Assembly (NCBI GenBank): GCA_913777465.1 | Contig: CAJYRQ010000005.1 | Span: forward strand, 1-64,000 | Direction of reading: 5' to 3' | Source of the DNA: an uncultured Chryseobacterium sp. | GTDB taxonomy: Bacteria > Bacteroidota > Bacteroidia > Flavobacteriales > Weeksellaceae | Length of the DNA stretch: 64,000 nt | Shown: positions 45,868 through 55,361 of the stretch, in pieces | How the letters are laid out: every line of letters begins with the position of its first letter | Numbering within the stretch: position 1 is the stretch's first letter | Notes under the pieces: generated by a model | Seen by the model: only the letters and a program-made list of their open reading frames with translations | Told to the model about the DNA's origin: nothing | Database searches by the model: none | Made by a program: the position numbers and the translations under genes

Positions 45868-46195
45868 GTTTGTCTATCCCGTAGGGATCCAATCAGCGTA
45901 TTAGAGAATCGCTCAGTTTAATTTTCCTTGTCTTTAAAATCAGTCTGCTAATCGTCGTCTTGTTAACTTCCAAAGCCCTGAAAGGGTGTTACAACAATAC
46001 CGCCGGGTGCAACCCGGTGTAACATGGAATTCCTATTATTGAAGCCCTGAATACGCAGGATTTTAAACCACGGATTGACACAGATGTTTGCGCATATTTA
46101 TATTGTCTGCTGTATTCCCGGATTAATATTCAAAGTCCTGAAAGGGCGTCATGACAATAGAACCGGGTGTACCCGGTGTCATCTGATGTATTCTA
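45868..46195. repeat. Direct repeats with twin hairpins (CCTGAAAGGG ... ACCGGGTGCAACCCGGT)
   Basis: The unit at about 45973-46024 and that at about 46134-46186 share CCTGAAAGGG followed by an ACAATA spacer and a second hairpin, CCGGGTGCAACCCGG in one and CCGGGTGTACCCGG in the other. A CCCGTAGGGATCCAA fragment of the 13.8-kb repeat lies at 45880. No gene is supported in 45481-46235. Confidence 0.6.
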
Positions 46196-46235
46196 AAATA
46201 TTTCGGGAATTCCATTCTGAAAATGGTCTTCTGAT

Positions 46236-46976
46236 TTATTTAACAATCTCAGCATTCACTTCCTCGATCAGTCCTTTAAAATAATCCCCGCATTTGGCGA
46301 TGTGGGTTCCGTACCAGGAAAAGGCTTCCCCGTCAACGATCATGATCTTTTTATCGGGATAGACGGCTTTCAGTTCTTCGATATGCTTTTCTTTGAAAGG
46401 GAAGGGCTCTGAGGACAGCATAATGATATCGGCGCCGGCCAGGTCTTCGGTGGTGATTTCGGGATAACGTTTGCGGTCCTTGAAAAGATTCTCAAAACCG
46501 ATTTCGGCCAGGATTTTATGGATGAAGGTATCGGAGCCGACCGTCATATAGGGGTTTTTCCAGATCAGGTATGCGGCTTTTAACCTGGAATCGGGAGCAG
46601 GCTGGTTCAGGACCTCGTAAATTTTCAGATTGAAAGCTTGCGCCAGGTCTTCCTTCTTCAATAATTTACCGAGATTTTTCAGCAGGTAATAATTGTCTTC
46701 CACCGTTTCCACGTTCGTTACGACGACTTTGAAATCATCCATCAACGCTTCCACCTGTTCTTTTACGTTTTCTTCTTTGTTGGCTAGGATCAGGTCCGGC
46801 TGAAGGGCTCTGATTTTATCGATGTTAATATTTTTCGTTCCGCCGATAACCGCCACCGGCTTCACTTTTTCTGCCGGGTGGATGCAGAATTTCGTCCTTC
46901 CGATGACTTCATTTTCCGTCAGGCCTAAATCAAACAGTGCCTCGGTAATCGAGGGAACAAGGGAAACCACTTTCAT
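46236..46976 (-). CDS. Helical-backbone metal receptor (BtuF/FhuD-like), apparently cytosolic
   Basis: A 246-residue protein with the class III substrate-binding fold: VVSLVPSITEALFDLGL at the N-terminus, IDKIRALQPDLILANKEEN, the middle helix and ADIIMLSSEPFPFKEKHI. Family members bind vitamin B12, haem or iron-siderophores for ABC importers. No signal peptide precedes the first strand and no ABC genes are adjacent, so this member may act in the cytosol or have another role. It lies 25 bases downstream of mgtE on the same strand. Confidence 0.85.
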   Translation of the reverse strand: MKVVSLVPSITEALFDLGLTENEVIGRTKFCIHPAEKVKPVAVIGGTKNINIDKIRALQPDLILANKEENVKEQVEALMDDFKVVVTNVETVEDNYYLLKNLGKLLKKEDLAQAFNLKIYEVLNQPAPDSRLKAAYLIWKNPYMTVGSDTFIHKILAEIGFENLFKDRKRYPEITTEDLAGADIIMLSSEPFPFKEKHIEELKAVYPDKKIMIVDGEAFSWYGTHIAKCGDYFKGLIEEVNAEIVK

Positions 46977-47001
46977 AATTGTAATTTAGAGATTGCCTAA
47001 A

Positions 47002-48324
47002 TTACAAAAGTTTGCCCGTTAAGAAAAGCCCGGCTACGGAAAAATAGATAATCAGTCCGGTAACATCCACCAGGGTTGCCACAAAAGGGGCAGAGGAAGT
47101 CGCAGGATCGAGCTTTAGTTTTTTAAGGATAAAAGGAACCATGGAACCGGAAAGGGTACCCCAAAGGACAATCATCACCAGGGAAACCCCGACACTCAGC
47201 CCTACATAAGCCCAGTGCATTCCGTAATTGAAAAAGCCGGCCTTATGCCAGATCATGATTCTCAGGAAACCGATAATTCCCAGGATTCCGCCGAGCAGCA
47301 GCCCGGTGAATATCTCCTTTCTCATGACGTACCACCAGTCTTTCAGTCCAATCTCCTGCAGGGCCATCGCCCTGATGATAAGGGTTGCTGCCTGGGAACC
47401 GGAATTCCCGCCGCTGGATATGATCAGCGGGACAAACAGGGCCAGCACCACCGCTTTCTGAATTTCATCCTCAAAATAACCCATCGCTGAGGCAGTCAGC
47501 ATTTCCGAAAAGAACAGGATGATCAGCCACATGCCTCTTTTTTTCACCATTTCTACCAGAGAAGTCTGGGTATACGGAAGATCAAGGGCTTCCAATCCCC
47601 CGAACTTCTGGATATCTTCGGTGTTCTGCTGCTCGATCTGGTCCAGGATGTCATCAATTGTTACAATACCTACCAGAACGCCGGCTTCGGTGATAATCGG
47701 CAGGGCGGCGCGGTCGTACTTTTCAAAATACTGTACGGCATCCTCCTTTGAGGTGGTGGTAGTAATCGCCACAAAATGGTTATCGGTAATTTCCGCCACC
47801 ATGGTATCTTCTTCTGCCAGCAGCAGGCTTCCCAAAGCAATATCGTCGATCAGGCGGTTTCTTTCGTCAACCACATAAAGGTAATTCATCGTTTCCACCT
47901 TGCTGCCTACCTTCTTGATCTGCTCAAGGCAGCGTTTTATGGTCCATTCCTTACGGATCTGGATGTAATACGGTGTCATCAGACGGGCAATGGAATCTGA
48001 GTCGTAACCCAATAGCTTTAAAGCAATCCGCCGTTCCTGCGGATTCAGATGGTTGATGGAATATTTGATGAGCTCATCCGGAAAATCCTCAAACAGGGCG
48101 GTCCGGTCATCCGGAGTCATCGCATTCAGGATCTCGGAAACTTCATCGCTTCCGATGCTTCGGATGGTTTCTTCCTGGAAATCCGGATTCAGGTGGGAGA
48201 AAACTTCCGCTTTGTATTCTTTCGGAACTTTCAGGAATGCCAGAAGCCTTTCATCAGCATGCAGTTCACTGAGGGTTTCGGCAATATCTTCAGGGTTGAA
48301 TATAAGTTCGTCTTTAGAATTCAA
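47002..48324 (-). CDS. mgtE: Magnesium transporter MgtE
   Basis: A 440-residue channel with the N-terminal MgtE domain (about 15-115), two CBS domains (about 130-250, including [20 protein letters not shown]) and five C-terminal membrane helices. Helix signatures are [20 protein letters not shown] (about 310) and the ending [16 protein letters not shown]. The CBS and N domains close the channel when cytosolic magnesium is high. The length is normal. Confidence 0.95.
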   Translation of the reverse strand: MNSKDELIFNPEDIAETLSELHADERLLAFLKVPKEYKAEVFSHLNPDFQEETIRSIGSDEVSEILNAMTPDDRTALFEDFPDELIKYSINHLNPQERRIALKLLGYDSDSIARLMTPYYIQIRKEWTIKRCLEQIKKVGSKVETMNYLYVVDERNRLIDDIALGSLLLAEEDTMVAEITDNHFVAITTTTSKEDAVQYFEKYDRAALPIITEAGVLVGIVTIDDILDQIEQQNTEDIQKFGGLEALDLPYTQTSLVEMVKKRGMWLIILFFSEMLTASAMGYFEDEIQKAVVLALFVPLIISSGGNSGSQAATLIIRAMALQEIGLKDWWYVMRKEIFTGLLLGGILGIIGFLRIMIWHKAGFFNYGMHWAYVGLSVGVSLVMIVLWGTLSGSMVPFILKKLKLDPATSSAPFVATLVDVTGLIIYFSVAGLFLTGKLL

Positions 48325-48419
48325 AACGTGATTTTTTTAGGATACTACAAAAATAATTCAATTTTTTAAAATTGAGGGGGGAAGTGTGAAATTTAAGGAT
48401 TAATTAAACTTTTTTCAAC

Positions 48420-48447
48420 AAAAAAAGCACCCGGAACCGGATGCTTG
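48420..48447 (-). terminator. Terminator after the bacteriocin-like pair
   Basis: AAGCATCCGG and CCGGGTGCTT form a hairpin with a T run on the minus strand, 25 bases past the stop of the second peptide gene. Confidence 0.8.
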
Positions 48448-48471
48448 TGAAATTCAGATCGATGATAAAAC

Positions 48472-48615
48472 TTATTCTTCAATGCAGGCGTAAGGCACAC
48501 AAATTCTGTTGCAGCACCATCCGCCGAAGCACTGGCTGTTGCTGGTGCATCTTGCCAGTCCTGCACCGTTTATGTTTTCCTGTTCTTTTCTAGTGAGTTT
48601 CTTTAAATTTTTCAT
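48472..48615 (-). CDS. Cys-rich bacteriocin-like peptide 2
   Basis: A 47-residue peptide precursor. The leader MKNLKKLTRKEQENINGAG resembles double-glycine leaders of Bacteroidota bacteriocin-like peptides (here GA rather than GG). The mature part has six Cys (C-x5-C-x4-CC-x3-C-x4-C), a knottin-like pattern. It lies 24 bases after the related gene. A peptidase-containing ABC exporter would be expected for maturation, but none is in this window. Confidence 0.7.
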   Translation of the reverse strand: MKNLKKLTRKEQENINGAGLARCTSNSQCFGGWCCNRICVPYACIEE

Positions 48616-48639
48616 AGCAGTAAATTTTGAAATGGTAAA

Positions 48640-48789
48640 TTATACTTCAGGACAATTGTAAAGGACACATACGTTCTGGCAGCAGGAACCGCCCGGACAT
48701 TCATAATGGTCCCGGCATTTTTTCAGCGCTCCTCCGTTGATTTTACCCTGTTCTTTACGGGTAAGCTTTTTCAGATTGGTATTTTTCAT
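48640..48789 (-). CDS. Cys-rich bacteriocin-like peptide 1
   Basis: A 49-residue precursor: the leader ends in KINGGA and the mature part carries C-x5-C-x4-CC-x3-C-x4-C, the same spacing as its neighbour. The two are a diverged tandem duplicate in one operon. Upstream TATATTTA in the right place could be the -7 element. Function as bacteriocin or signal is inferred from leader type only. Confidence 0.72.
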   Translation of the reverse strand: MKNTNLKKLTRKEQGKINGGALKKCRDHYECPGGSCCQNVCVLYNCPEV

Positions 48790-48915
48790 ATGATTGGTTT
48801 TGATGTGACTAAATATACATGAACTTTTTTAATTAATCACTATAAAATGAAAAATAGTTATCGGTAACGGTTTGATTCTGATTTATATCCGGTACAGGTA
48901 TTAAGTTTTAAATAA

Positions 48916-48946
48916 AAAAAGCACCTGTACGGATACCGGCGCTTAA
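48916..48946 (-). terminator. Second terminator related to that of the peptide operon
   Basis: AAGC-GCC and GGT-GCTT arms with a T run resemble the terminator at 48420, though no peptide gene lies directly upstream. It may mark a deleted third copy or serve the gene at 49161. The rest of 48790-49160 shows no supported gene. Confidence 0.5.
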
Positions 48947-49160
48947 GAAATTTCTATTGAGATAGTTTGAATGAATTGTTATCCCGAAATTACTAAAATA
49001 TTTTAAATTATTCACCATATTATGAATTTAAATCGATGAAATTCAATGGACTGCATAACTTCTATTCCATAAATAATGATATGCAGATGAAAAGTATAAT
49101 GTTGGAAAGGAATTACCGGATTGAATCTTACCGGATAATATGAAAAGCAGCCTCTGAATT

Positions 49161-49715
49161 TTAAAATCCGGTGCCTTCAGCATGCCTGCTTTTTCTGAAC
49201 TGCTTCAGAATTCCTTTGATGGCTCCGTTGGTACCGATCTTTACAGAGTTTGTTGTTGAGCCCAGCAGGCGCATGTTCTTTTTATAGGTATCATAATCGG
49301 TTTCGGTGAGGAGGTTTCCCTGCGCGTCAAAAAGCTTCATGCTTACCACTACCTGGTTGGAGAACACATATTTTCCAAGACCGACTTTAAAATATTTTAC
49401 CTTAGGAACAATGGCGAAATCGGCGTCGTTGTTTATGCAGTAATCTGCAATGGTTTTCTGGTCGATGCTGTCGAAAGAAATCTGGGTTTCCGTTTTAAGC
49501 ATTTTGTTCTTTCTTTCGCTTAAATTATCGGAAACGGCACTGAAAAAAGCCGTATTGGTCGGTTCTTTGATTTCTTCCAGATCAGGTTCCACCTGAGGAT
49601 TGAAATACAGGATTTTATTGGTTTTTTCGGCAGCAGATTTTTGCGCTCTCAGTATGAAAACACCTCCGAAAAGAAGCCCGGTACACAGAATAAAAGTTAG
49701 TTTTTTTCCCATCAC
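49161..49715 (-). CDS. Hypothetical secreted protein
   Basis: A 184-residue protein with a signal peptide (LTFILCTGLLFGGVFILRAQ). The mature part has an acidic linker (VEPDLEEIKEPT) and a beta-rich domain with ADFAIVPKVKYFKVGLGKYV and VSMKLFDAQGNLLTETDYDT, which resembles the periplasmic CsgG/TPR-associated lipid-binding type only loosely. No confident family. Probably periplasmic. Confidence 0.6.
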   Translation of the reverse strand: MMGKKLTFILCTGLLFGGVFILRAQKSAAEKTNKILYFNPQVEPDLEEIKEPTNTAFFSAVSDNLSERKNKMLKTETQISFDSIDQKTIADYCINNDADFAIVPKVKYFKVGLGKYVFSNQVVVSMKLFDAQGNLLTETDYDTYKKNMRLLGSTTNSVKIGTNGAIKGILKQFRKSRHAEGTGF

Positions 49716-49818
49716 TAATTACCATGCAAAATTACTGCCTTTTCTCAGCATTTCATCATTTTTTTAAGAATTTTTTAACATTTTTCTCTATGATTGCCGA
49801 TAAATGAAATCGATAATG

Positions 49819-49849
49819 TTGGCAGATTCAAAAATAAACCGTACTTTTG
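49819..49849 (+). promoter_or_regulatory. Promoter of rpsO
   Basis: TTG (49819-49821) and TACTTTTG (49842-49849) are 20 bases apart and lie 36 bases before the rpsO start codon. Confidence 0.7.
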
Positions 49850-49884
49850 CAGCCGTTACATAATAATCATTAAACAATATTGGA

Positions 49885-50154
49885 ATGTACTTAACAACAG
49901 AAAAAAAAGCAGAAATCTTCGCAAAACACGGAAAATCTGCACAGGACACAGGAAGCGCTGAAGGACAGGTAGCTTTATTTACTTTCAGAATCAACCACTT
50001 ATCCCAGCACTTGAAGGCTAACCGTCATGACTTCAATACTGAAAGATCATTGGTAAAACTGGTAGGTAAAAGAAAAAGCCTTTTGGATTATCTTAAGAAA
50101 AAAGATATTACAAGATACAGAGCGATCATCGCTGAACTAGGTTTAAGAAAATAA
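49885..50154 (+). CDS. rpsO: 30S ribosomal protein S15
   Basis: An 89-residue protein, full length for S15. It shows SAQDTGSAEGQVALFTFRIN, the LSQHLKANRHDFNTERSL segment and the rRNA-binding KLVGKRKSLLDYLKKKD. S15 is an early 16S-binding protein of the 30S platform. pnp follows about 540 bases later, the common rpsO-pnp order, but a terminator separates them. Confidence 0.97.
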   Translation: MYLTTEKKAEIFAKHGKSAQDTGSAEGQVALFTFRINHLSQHLKANRHDFNTERSLVKLVGKRKSLLDYLKKKDITRYRAIIAELGLRK

Positions 50155-50173
50155 TCTGTATAGATTTAAAAAT

Positions 50174-50203
50174 AAAGCAACTTCTCAGGAGGTTGCTTTT
50201 TTA
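50174..50203 (+). terminator. Terminator after rpsO
   Basis: AAAGCAAC and GTTGCTTT form the stem, followed by a T run. Confidence 0.85.
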
Positions 50204-50224
50204 TTTAAGGTAATTCAGGATTAA

Positions 50225-50600
50225 GGCTGGGAGAGGGAAGCCGGATGCAGGAAGCTTTTTTGTCAAAATTATTGTTGGCAGTCTTAATGTTCAGATGATT
50301 TTATCTGTATTGTATATAATTTAAAACTTCATTTAAAACTTCCTGATTACTTTAATTTGCTGAAACAAATTAAATACTATTGAAGCTCAAGTCATTTAGC
50401 TTTATTTTCATAGTAGATTTGAAAAAGTTAATTTAATTTTAAACCTATCCACTGCTATCATTTGCTGAGTCAAACGCCCTTGCGACCGGAAAATTCGCGC
50501 CATGCTAAACAAATTCCTTAACGTCGGTAGCGTTAAAATCAAATCATAGCTTCAGATCTTTCCAAAATCATGAATCTATTTCAGTAAAACTAGGCCGGAA
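50225..50600. repeat. rpsO-pnp gap with decayed dispersed repeats
   Basis: GGCTGGGAGAGGGAAGCCGG at 50225 recurs inverted at 59522-59551, and the GCTATCATTTGCTGAGT core lies at 50454. I see no gene in 50204-50730. Confidence 0.5.
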
Positions 50601-50655
50601 GCCTTATTCCGTAACGATTTTAAAAGACATAAGGGCTTAATCCAAATAATTACCT

Positions 50656-50663
50656 TAAATTTG
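50656..50663 (+). promoter_or_regulatory. -7 element of pnp
   Basis: TAAATTTG is an exact TAnnTTTG match 67 bases upstream of the preferred pnp start. Confidence 0.55.
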
Positions 50664-50730
50664 CAGCTGAATTTTAGACGAAATATAATCATTAAACGTG
50701 CTCAATACGGAGCGCAACACAAAACAATTT

Positions 50731-53061
50731 ATGAGTGTACCTCAAGCAATTACAGAGCTGATTACTCTTGCAGACGGCAGAGAAATCACCATTGAAACAG
50801 GGAAGCTGGCCAAGCAGGCCGACGGATCTGTTGTCGTAAAAATGGGCGGAACCATGCTTTTAGCAACGGTGGTAGCCAATAAAGAAGCCAATCCCGGAGT
50901 GGATTTTTTACCGTTAACGGTAGATTACAGAGAGAAGTTTTATGCCGGCGGTAAAATTCCCGGAAACTTTTTCAGAAGAGAAGCGCGTCCTTCCGATCAG
51001 GAGATCCTGACAATGCGTTTGGTAGACCGGGTATTGAGACCTCTGTTCCCGGAAGATTTCCACGCGGAAGTTCAGGTAATGATTTCCCTGATCTCTTACG
51101 ACGGACAGTCGATTCCTGATGACCTTGCCGGTCTTGCGGCATCTTCAGCCATTGCGATTACCGATATTCCTTTCAACGGGCCGATGTCTGAAGTAAGGGT
51201 GGTAAGAATCAACGGTGAACTTTCCATCAACCCGAATTATGCGGATCTTAAGGATTCCGACCTGGACATCATGGTAGGAGCAACCAAAGATTCCATCGTA
51301 ATGGTGGAAGGGGAAATGAAAGAAATCTCCGAGCAGGAAATGTTGGAAGCCATTACTTTCGCTCACGCCGAAATTAAGAAGCAGGTGGAAGCACAGGAAA
51401 GACTCGCTGAAAAAGTAGGTAAATCTTTCCCGAAAAGAGAATACAACCACGAAAACCACGATGAAGCCATCCGTGAGAAAGTGTGGAAAGAGACTTACGA
51501 TAAAGTGTACGAAGTAGCCAAAACCCCTTCCGGAAAAGAAGAGCGAGGCGAAAAGTTCAAAGCGGTACTCGCTGAATTCCTTGCGCAGTACGTAGAAGAT
51601 GCAGAAGAGTTGGAAAGAGTAACGCCTTTTGCCAAAATCTATTACCACGATGTGGAAAAAGAGGCAATGCGTAATATGATCCTTAACGACAAGATCCGTC
51701 TGGACGGTCGTGATCCTGAAACCATCAGACCGATCTGGAGCGAAATCGATTATTTACCGGGAGCCCACGGTTCCGCGATCTTTACCAGAGGGGAGACCCA
51801 GTCTTTAACAGCCGTTACCTTAGGTTCCGTGAAAGATGCCAACATGGTAGACAGCGTTATGGTAAATTACGACGAAAGATTCTTCTTACATTATAATTTC
51901 CCTCCGTTCTCAACCGGTGAAGCAAGACCTTTAAGAGGAACTTCAAGAAGGGAGGTAGGACACGGGAACCTGGCGCAGAGAGCTTTGGCCAACATGATTC
52001 CGGAAGAAAATCCATACACCATCAGAATCGTATCCGATATCCTTGAATCCAACGGTTCGTCTTCCATGGCTACCGTTTGTGCAGGAACGCTTGCGCTGAT
52101 GGATGCCGGTATCCAGATTGCAAAACCGGTTTCCGGAATTGCCATGGGACTGGTAACCGATACGAAAACAGGAAACTTTACCGTACTGTCCGATATCTTA
52201 GGGGATGAAGATCACCTTGGGGATATGGACTTTAAAGTAACCGGAACGGCAGACGGAATTACCGCTTGCCAGATGGATATCAAAATCCAGGGTCTTTCCA
52301 TGGATATCATGGAGAAAGCTCTTTTACAGGCTAAAGACGGCAGACTTCATATCTTAAATAAAATCACGGAAACGATTGCCGAACCGAGAGCCGATGTGAA
52401 ACCGCACGCTCCGAAAATGGTGATGATGGAAATCCCTAAAGATTTCATCGGTGCCGTAATCGGGCCTGGAGGAAAAATCATCCAGCAGATGCAGAAGGAT
52501 ACCGATACCGTTATTGCCATTGAAGAAATCGGCGAAATCGGAAGAATCGAAATTTCCGGGGTTAGCAGAGAGAAGATCAACGAGGCGATCGCGAAAATCA
52601 ACGAGATTACTTTCGTACCGGTAGTTGGGGAAGTATACAACGGTAAAGTGGTGAAAGTAATGGACTTCGGTGCATTCGTAGCGATTGCAAAAGGTACGGA
52701 AGGACTTCTTCACATCTCCGAGATCGAATGGTCGCGTCTGGATACGGTTCCTTATAAGGAAGGCGATGAAGTGGAAGTGAAGTTCATGGGCTATGACGAC
52801 CGTAAGAAAATGAAGCTTTCCAGAAAGGTATTGTTGCCTAGACCTCCTAAAGCAGAAGGGCAGGGAAGACCTGAGCGTTCTGACCGTTCCGACAGACCGA
52901 ACCGACCTGAAGGCCAGAGAAGAGACGGAGACCGCAGACAGGACCGTGAAAGAAGACCGGAAGGACAGAGAAGACCTGAAGGAGAAAGAAGACAGGAAAG
53001 AGAAAGAAGACCAGAAGGCGATCAGCCGGCAGGAGACCAGAATCCTTCTACTGAAGAATAA
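50731..53061 (+). CDS. pnp: Polyribonucleotide nucleotidyltransferase (PNPase)
   Basis: I choose the ATG at 50731 (776 residues, [19 protein letters not shown]); the upstream GTG at 50698 adds eleven residues outside the family core. Two RNase PH domains flank a helical linker, with [20 protein letters not shown] and [20 protein letters not shown] as catalytic-core marks. KH ([20 protein letters not shown]) and S1 ([16 protein letters not shown]) domains follow. The tail is Arg/Glu repeats ([20 protein letters not shown]), which may bind RNA or the degradosome. It degrades RNA 3'-5' using phosphate. Confidence 0.97.
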   Translation: MSVPQAITELITLADGREITIETGKLAKQADGSVVVKMGGTMLLATVVANKEANPGVDFLPLTVDYREKFYAGGKIPGNFFRREARPSDQEILTMRLVDRVLRPLFPEDFHAEVQVMISLISYDGQSIPDDLAGLAASSAIAITDIPFNGPMSEVRVVRINGELSINPNYADLKDSDLDIMVGATKDSIVMVEGEMKEISEQEMLEAITFAHAEIKKQVEAQERLAEKVGKSFPKREYNHENHDEAIREKVWKETYDKVYEVAKTPSGKEERGEKFKAVLAEFLAQYVEDAEELERVTPFAKIYYHDVEKEAMRNMILNDKIRLDGRDPETIRPIWSEIDYLPGAHGSAIFTRGETQSLTAVTLGSVKDANMVDSVMVNYDERFFLHYNFPPFSTGEARPLRGTSRREVGHGNLAQRALANMIPEENPYTIRIVSDILESNGSSSMATVCAGTLALMDAGIQIAKPVSGIAMGLVTDTKTGNFTVLSDILGDEDHLGDMDFKVTGTADGITACQMDIKIQGLSMDIMEKALLQAKDGRLHILNKITETIAEPRADVKPHAPKMVMMEIPKDFIGAVIGPGGKIIQQMQKDTDTVIAIEEIGEIGRIEISGVSREKINEAIAKINEITFVPVVGEVYNGKVVKVMDFGAFVAIAKGTEGLLHISEIEWSRLDTVPYKEGDEVEVKFMGYDDRKKMKLSRKVLLPRPPKAEGQGRPERSDRSDRPNRPEGQRRDGDRRQDRERRPEGQRRPEGERRQERERRPEGDQPAGDQNPSTEE

Positions 53062-53086
53062 GATAATAAGATTATCAATCATATTG

Positions 53087-53113
53087 AACCACCGGGATTC
53101 CGGTGGTTTTTTT
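53087..53113 (+). terminator. Terminator after pnp
   Basis: AACCACCGG and CCGGTGGTT form a 9-bp stem, GATT loop, then T run. Confidence 0.88.
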
Positions 53114-53159
53114 ATGGAAAAGGCATTATCAATTTACCTGGCAAATCAAAATCGATCAC

Positions 53160-53498
53160 ATGATTAAGGAACAATACGGTTTAGAATTTTATAAGTTAAG
53201 CTCTGATGGTTCTACAAGTTATCATTGCCGTCGCAAAGAAGGAATTGTAGACCAGAATAACAGTCTGCAGTTTTTATCTTATCTGGACCGTGCGGGAACA
53301 GAATATCTTTTACGGGAAGTCAATTTATTTCTGAATACAGATGATCCGGACAGGTCAATGTATGAATCAATGGTATTGGAACATATCGAACTCGATATAG
53401 AGTATCCGGATTTCAGAATTGATAAATTGCCATATACCTTTCCTCTGGCTGATATTGAGGATTTGCTACAGGAGTGGCTTGATTTTCTACAAGCTTAA
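53160..53498 (+). CDS. Hypothetical acidic protein
   Basis: The ATG at 53160 gives 112 residues (MIKEQYGLEFYKLSSDGSTS). The upstream part of the frame overlaps the pnp terminator, so I exclude it. The protein is acidic, ending DIEDLLQEWLDFLQA, with no signal peptide. Its size and composition are immunity-protein-like, but no family is recognised. Confidence 0.55.
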   Translation: MIKEQYGLEFYKLSSDGSTSYHCRRKEGIVDQNNSLQFLSYLDRAGTEYLLREVNLFLNTDDPDRSMYESMVLEHIELDIEYPDFRIDKLPYTFPLADIEDLLQEWLDFLQA

Positions 53499-53535
53499 AA
53501 TAAATTGAATTTCAGGGATTTGAAACCTTAGTCTC

Positions 53536-53566
53536 TTGCGTGATATGTTTTTTTTCCGTATCTTTG
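53536..53566 (+). promoter_or_regulatory. Distal promoter of the cold-shock gene
   Basis: TTG (53536) and TATCTTTG (53559-53566) are 20 bases apart. Transcripts from here would have a leader of about 220 bases. Confidence 0.5.
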
Positions 53567-53739
53567 TTTACTTATTAAAAGAAATCTCTGTCTTTACTTC
53601 TGTGACCATTAAGAATATTTATTCACTTCCGTTTCACATCTGCCTTTCAGAAAGGCAATCACATTAATAAAAGCACTCAGAAAACCTTTAATAGGACGCG
53701 ATAATCACCTGGCATTTAAAAAATAACAGGCAGACAATA

Positions 53740-53747
53740 TATCTTTG
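53740..53747 (+). promoter_or_regulatory. Proximal promoter of the cold-shock gene
   Basis: TATCTTTG is a second exact TAnnTTTG match, 46 bases before the start codon. Confidence 0.5.
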
Positions 53748-53793
53748 TCATGAGCGTTAAAATTAAATCGTAATATAAAATTTAGTACAATAT

Positions 53794-54228
53794 ATGGCAG
53801 ATTCTTTCTCTAAAAAAGAAAATTTCAAGAAAAAACAGCAAAAACAAAAAGAAAAAGCTTTACGTCGTGAAGAGCGTAAGGAAAACAACGACAAAGGCAA
53901 AAGCTTTGACGACATGATTATGTACGTGGATGCGAACGGGCAACTGACCTCCACTCCTCCTGACCACGCTGAAAGAGAGGAAATCGATATCAACAACATC
54001 CAATTGGGAGCAGCGCCTATTGAAGCGGAAGAAACCGTGAAAAAAGGAATCGTAACCTTCCTGAGCGAAAAAGGATACGGATTCATTACGGAAGATAAAA
54101 CGAAAGAGAACATCTTCTTCCACAACAACAACTGCATCGACCAGGTAAAAAAAGGAAACAAGGTATCTTTCGAAAAGGAAAAATCGCCAAAAGGATTTTC
54201 CGCAACCGAAATCAGACTTGTAAAATAA
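53794..54228 (+). CDS. Cold-shock domain protein with basic N-terminal extension
   Basis: A 144-residue RNA-binding protein. The first 38 residues are a Lys/Glu/Gln-rich charged helix (KKENFKKKQQKQKEKALRRE). A linker follows, and the cold-shock domain (about 84-142) has KKGIVTFLSEKGYGFITED and NIFFHNNNCIDQVKKGNKVS, the RNP1- and RNP2-like strands. It probably acts as an RNA chaperone. Two tandem promoters and a long leader suggest post-transcriptional control. Confidence 0.9.
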   Translation: MADSFSKKENFKKKQQKQKEKALRREERKENNDKGKSFDDMIMYVDANGQLTSTPPDHAEREEIDINNIQLGAAPIEAEETVKKGIVTFLSEKGYGFITEDKTKENIFFHNNNCIDQVKKGNKVSFEKEKSPKGFSATEIRLVK

Positions 54229-54242
54229 TATACTCACTAAGA

Positions 54243-54272
54243 TAAAATAAAGCTTCGTAAGAAGCTTTATTT
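54243..54272. terminator. Bidirectional terminator between convergent genes
   Basis: AAATAAAGCTTC and GAAGCTTTATTT form a 12-bp stem around GTAA. It serves the cold-shock gene and the convergent nucleotidyltransferase. Confidence 0.8.
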
Positions 54273-55361
54273 GTTTTTATACACTTCCTCCCGGATCTCC
54301 ACCAGTATTTTTGTGGTTTTTGCCATGTCCGGGAATTCGGGAAGGGCGGAAACCGAATGATAATATTCAATCGAGCGGATCAGATCTTCGGCTTTCTTCA
54401 TCACGGCTTCATACGGCCGGTTTCCGGCTTTGATGTCCAGCAGTTCGTCCCGGTTGTCCACCCGGATATTCAGGGAACCGGTCTTAAAAATCTGTTCGCA
54501 GGACTGCAGCAGGCGGATGGTGTGCATCATGTTCTTGCTGTCGTAATTCTGTCCGTGATTTTGATTCACATTGTAGCGGTCTTCATTCCGCTCCGAAACC
54601 CATTTCCAGTATTCCCGGTAATCTTTGCAGTAGGTGGAGTAGGCGTCGAGGTTGCAGAACAGGTAGGCCAGCGGCTTTTCTCCTTTCGGAACCGATGAAA
54701 CGGAAACCTGGTTGGCTTCTTCATGCCGGATGATCCCTTTGTACCCCAAATCTCCCGATGCGTTATAAAACAACGCAAACATGCCTTTCGTGTGTTCAAT
54801 GCTGACCAGCCCGCATTTTTCCTGGGCAAGACCTCGCTGTCCGCCGTCAGAAAATTCCTGCAGCCACTTCTTTAACGGCACCGAGCCCTGGTCCTGCAAA
54901 ACATAGCAGAAATCCATCACCGATTTTCTCTCTTTGTCCATCGGGTTCAGTATCTTTTTGTTCAGTCCTTTGGCCTTCCGGATCTGGGAAACGGCATAGC
55001 CCGCAAAGGTATCCTTGCAGAGCTTCGACAGGAAATCTTCCGGTTTCAGCAGGTCCATCAGCGGATGTTTCTGAAGAATACAGTCTTCAGGACTTGCCAG
55101 GATTTCCAGGATGTTCGGGTTGTTTTTCTGAAGCAATTCCATCAGCCTTCCGATCTCGTAATAGGTAATGTCATTGGTTTCATTGGATATCTGCGGCACG
55201 TAATTCAGTCCGAAAAAATCTTCTTTCGGCAGATAATATACGCCCCGGATATCCGTATCCGAATTCTCCGTCGCCAGCCCAAAAGCCCGGCTGCCGGAGA
55301 TGGCTTCGAAGAGGATGAGGTTGTTGGTTTTGAGTGTAGAAATTGTTAAATCAGAATCCAT
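54267..55361 (-). CDS. RlaP-type DNA polymerase-beta superfamily nucleotidyltransferase (copy 1)
   Basis: The ATG at 55361 gives 364 residues; upstream codons belong to the overlapping TrlF 3' end. The active-site motif is GSRAFGLATENSDTDIRG (about 22-39), the G-S and D-x-D signature of the superfamily. The RlaP-like helical tail carries a Trp/Tyr-rich region (CKDYREYWKWVSERNEDRYN). RlaP proteins are predicted to add nucleotides at RNA ends in repair operons. The start overlaps the TrlF stop by 11 bases. The N-terminus may have been trimmed by the TrlF insertion, which is inference. Confidence 0.85.
   Translation of the reverse strand: MDSDLTISTLKTNNLILFEAISGSRAFGLATENSDTDIRGVYYLPKEDFFGLNYVPQISNETNDITYYEIGRLMELLQKNNPNILEILASPEDCILQKHPLMDLLKPEDFLSKLCKDTFAGYAVSQIRKAKGLNKKILNPMDKERKSVMDFCYVLQDQGSVPLKKWLQEFSDGGQRGLAQEKCGLVSIEHTKGMFALFYNASGDLGYKGIIRHEEANQVSVSSVPKGEKPLAYLFCNLDAYSTYCKDYREYWKWVSERNEDRYNVNQNHGQNYDSKNMMHTIRLLQSCEQIFKTGSLNIRVDNRDELLDIKAGNRPYEAVMKKAEDLIRSIEYYHSVSALPEFPDMAKTTKILVEIREEVYKNK

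Noticed and set aside
46075-46284. 69-codon plus-strand frame before the metal-receptor gene
   Set aside because: It overlaps a hairpin repeat and the 3' end of a well-supported gene.
52354-53082. 242-codon minus-strand frame opposite pnp
   Set aside because: It is rich in Ser, Phe and Arg, as expected from the antisense of the Glu/Arg-rich PNPase tail and S1/KH domains.
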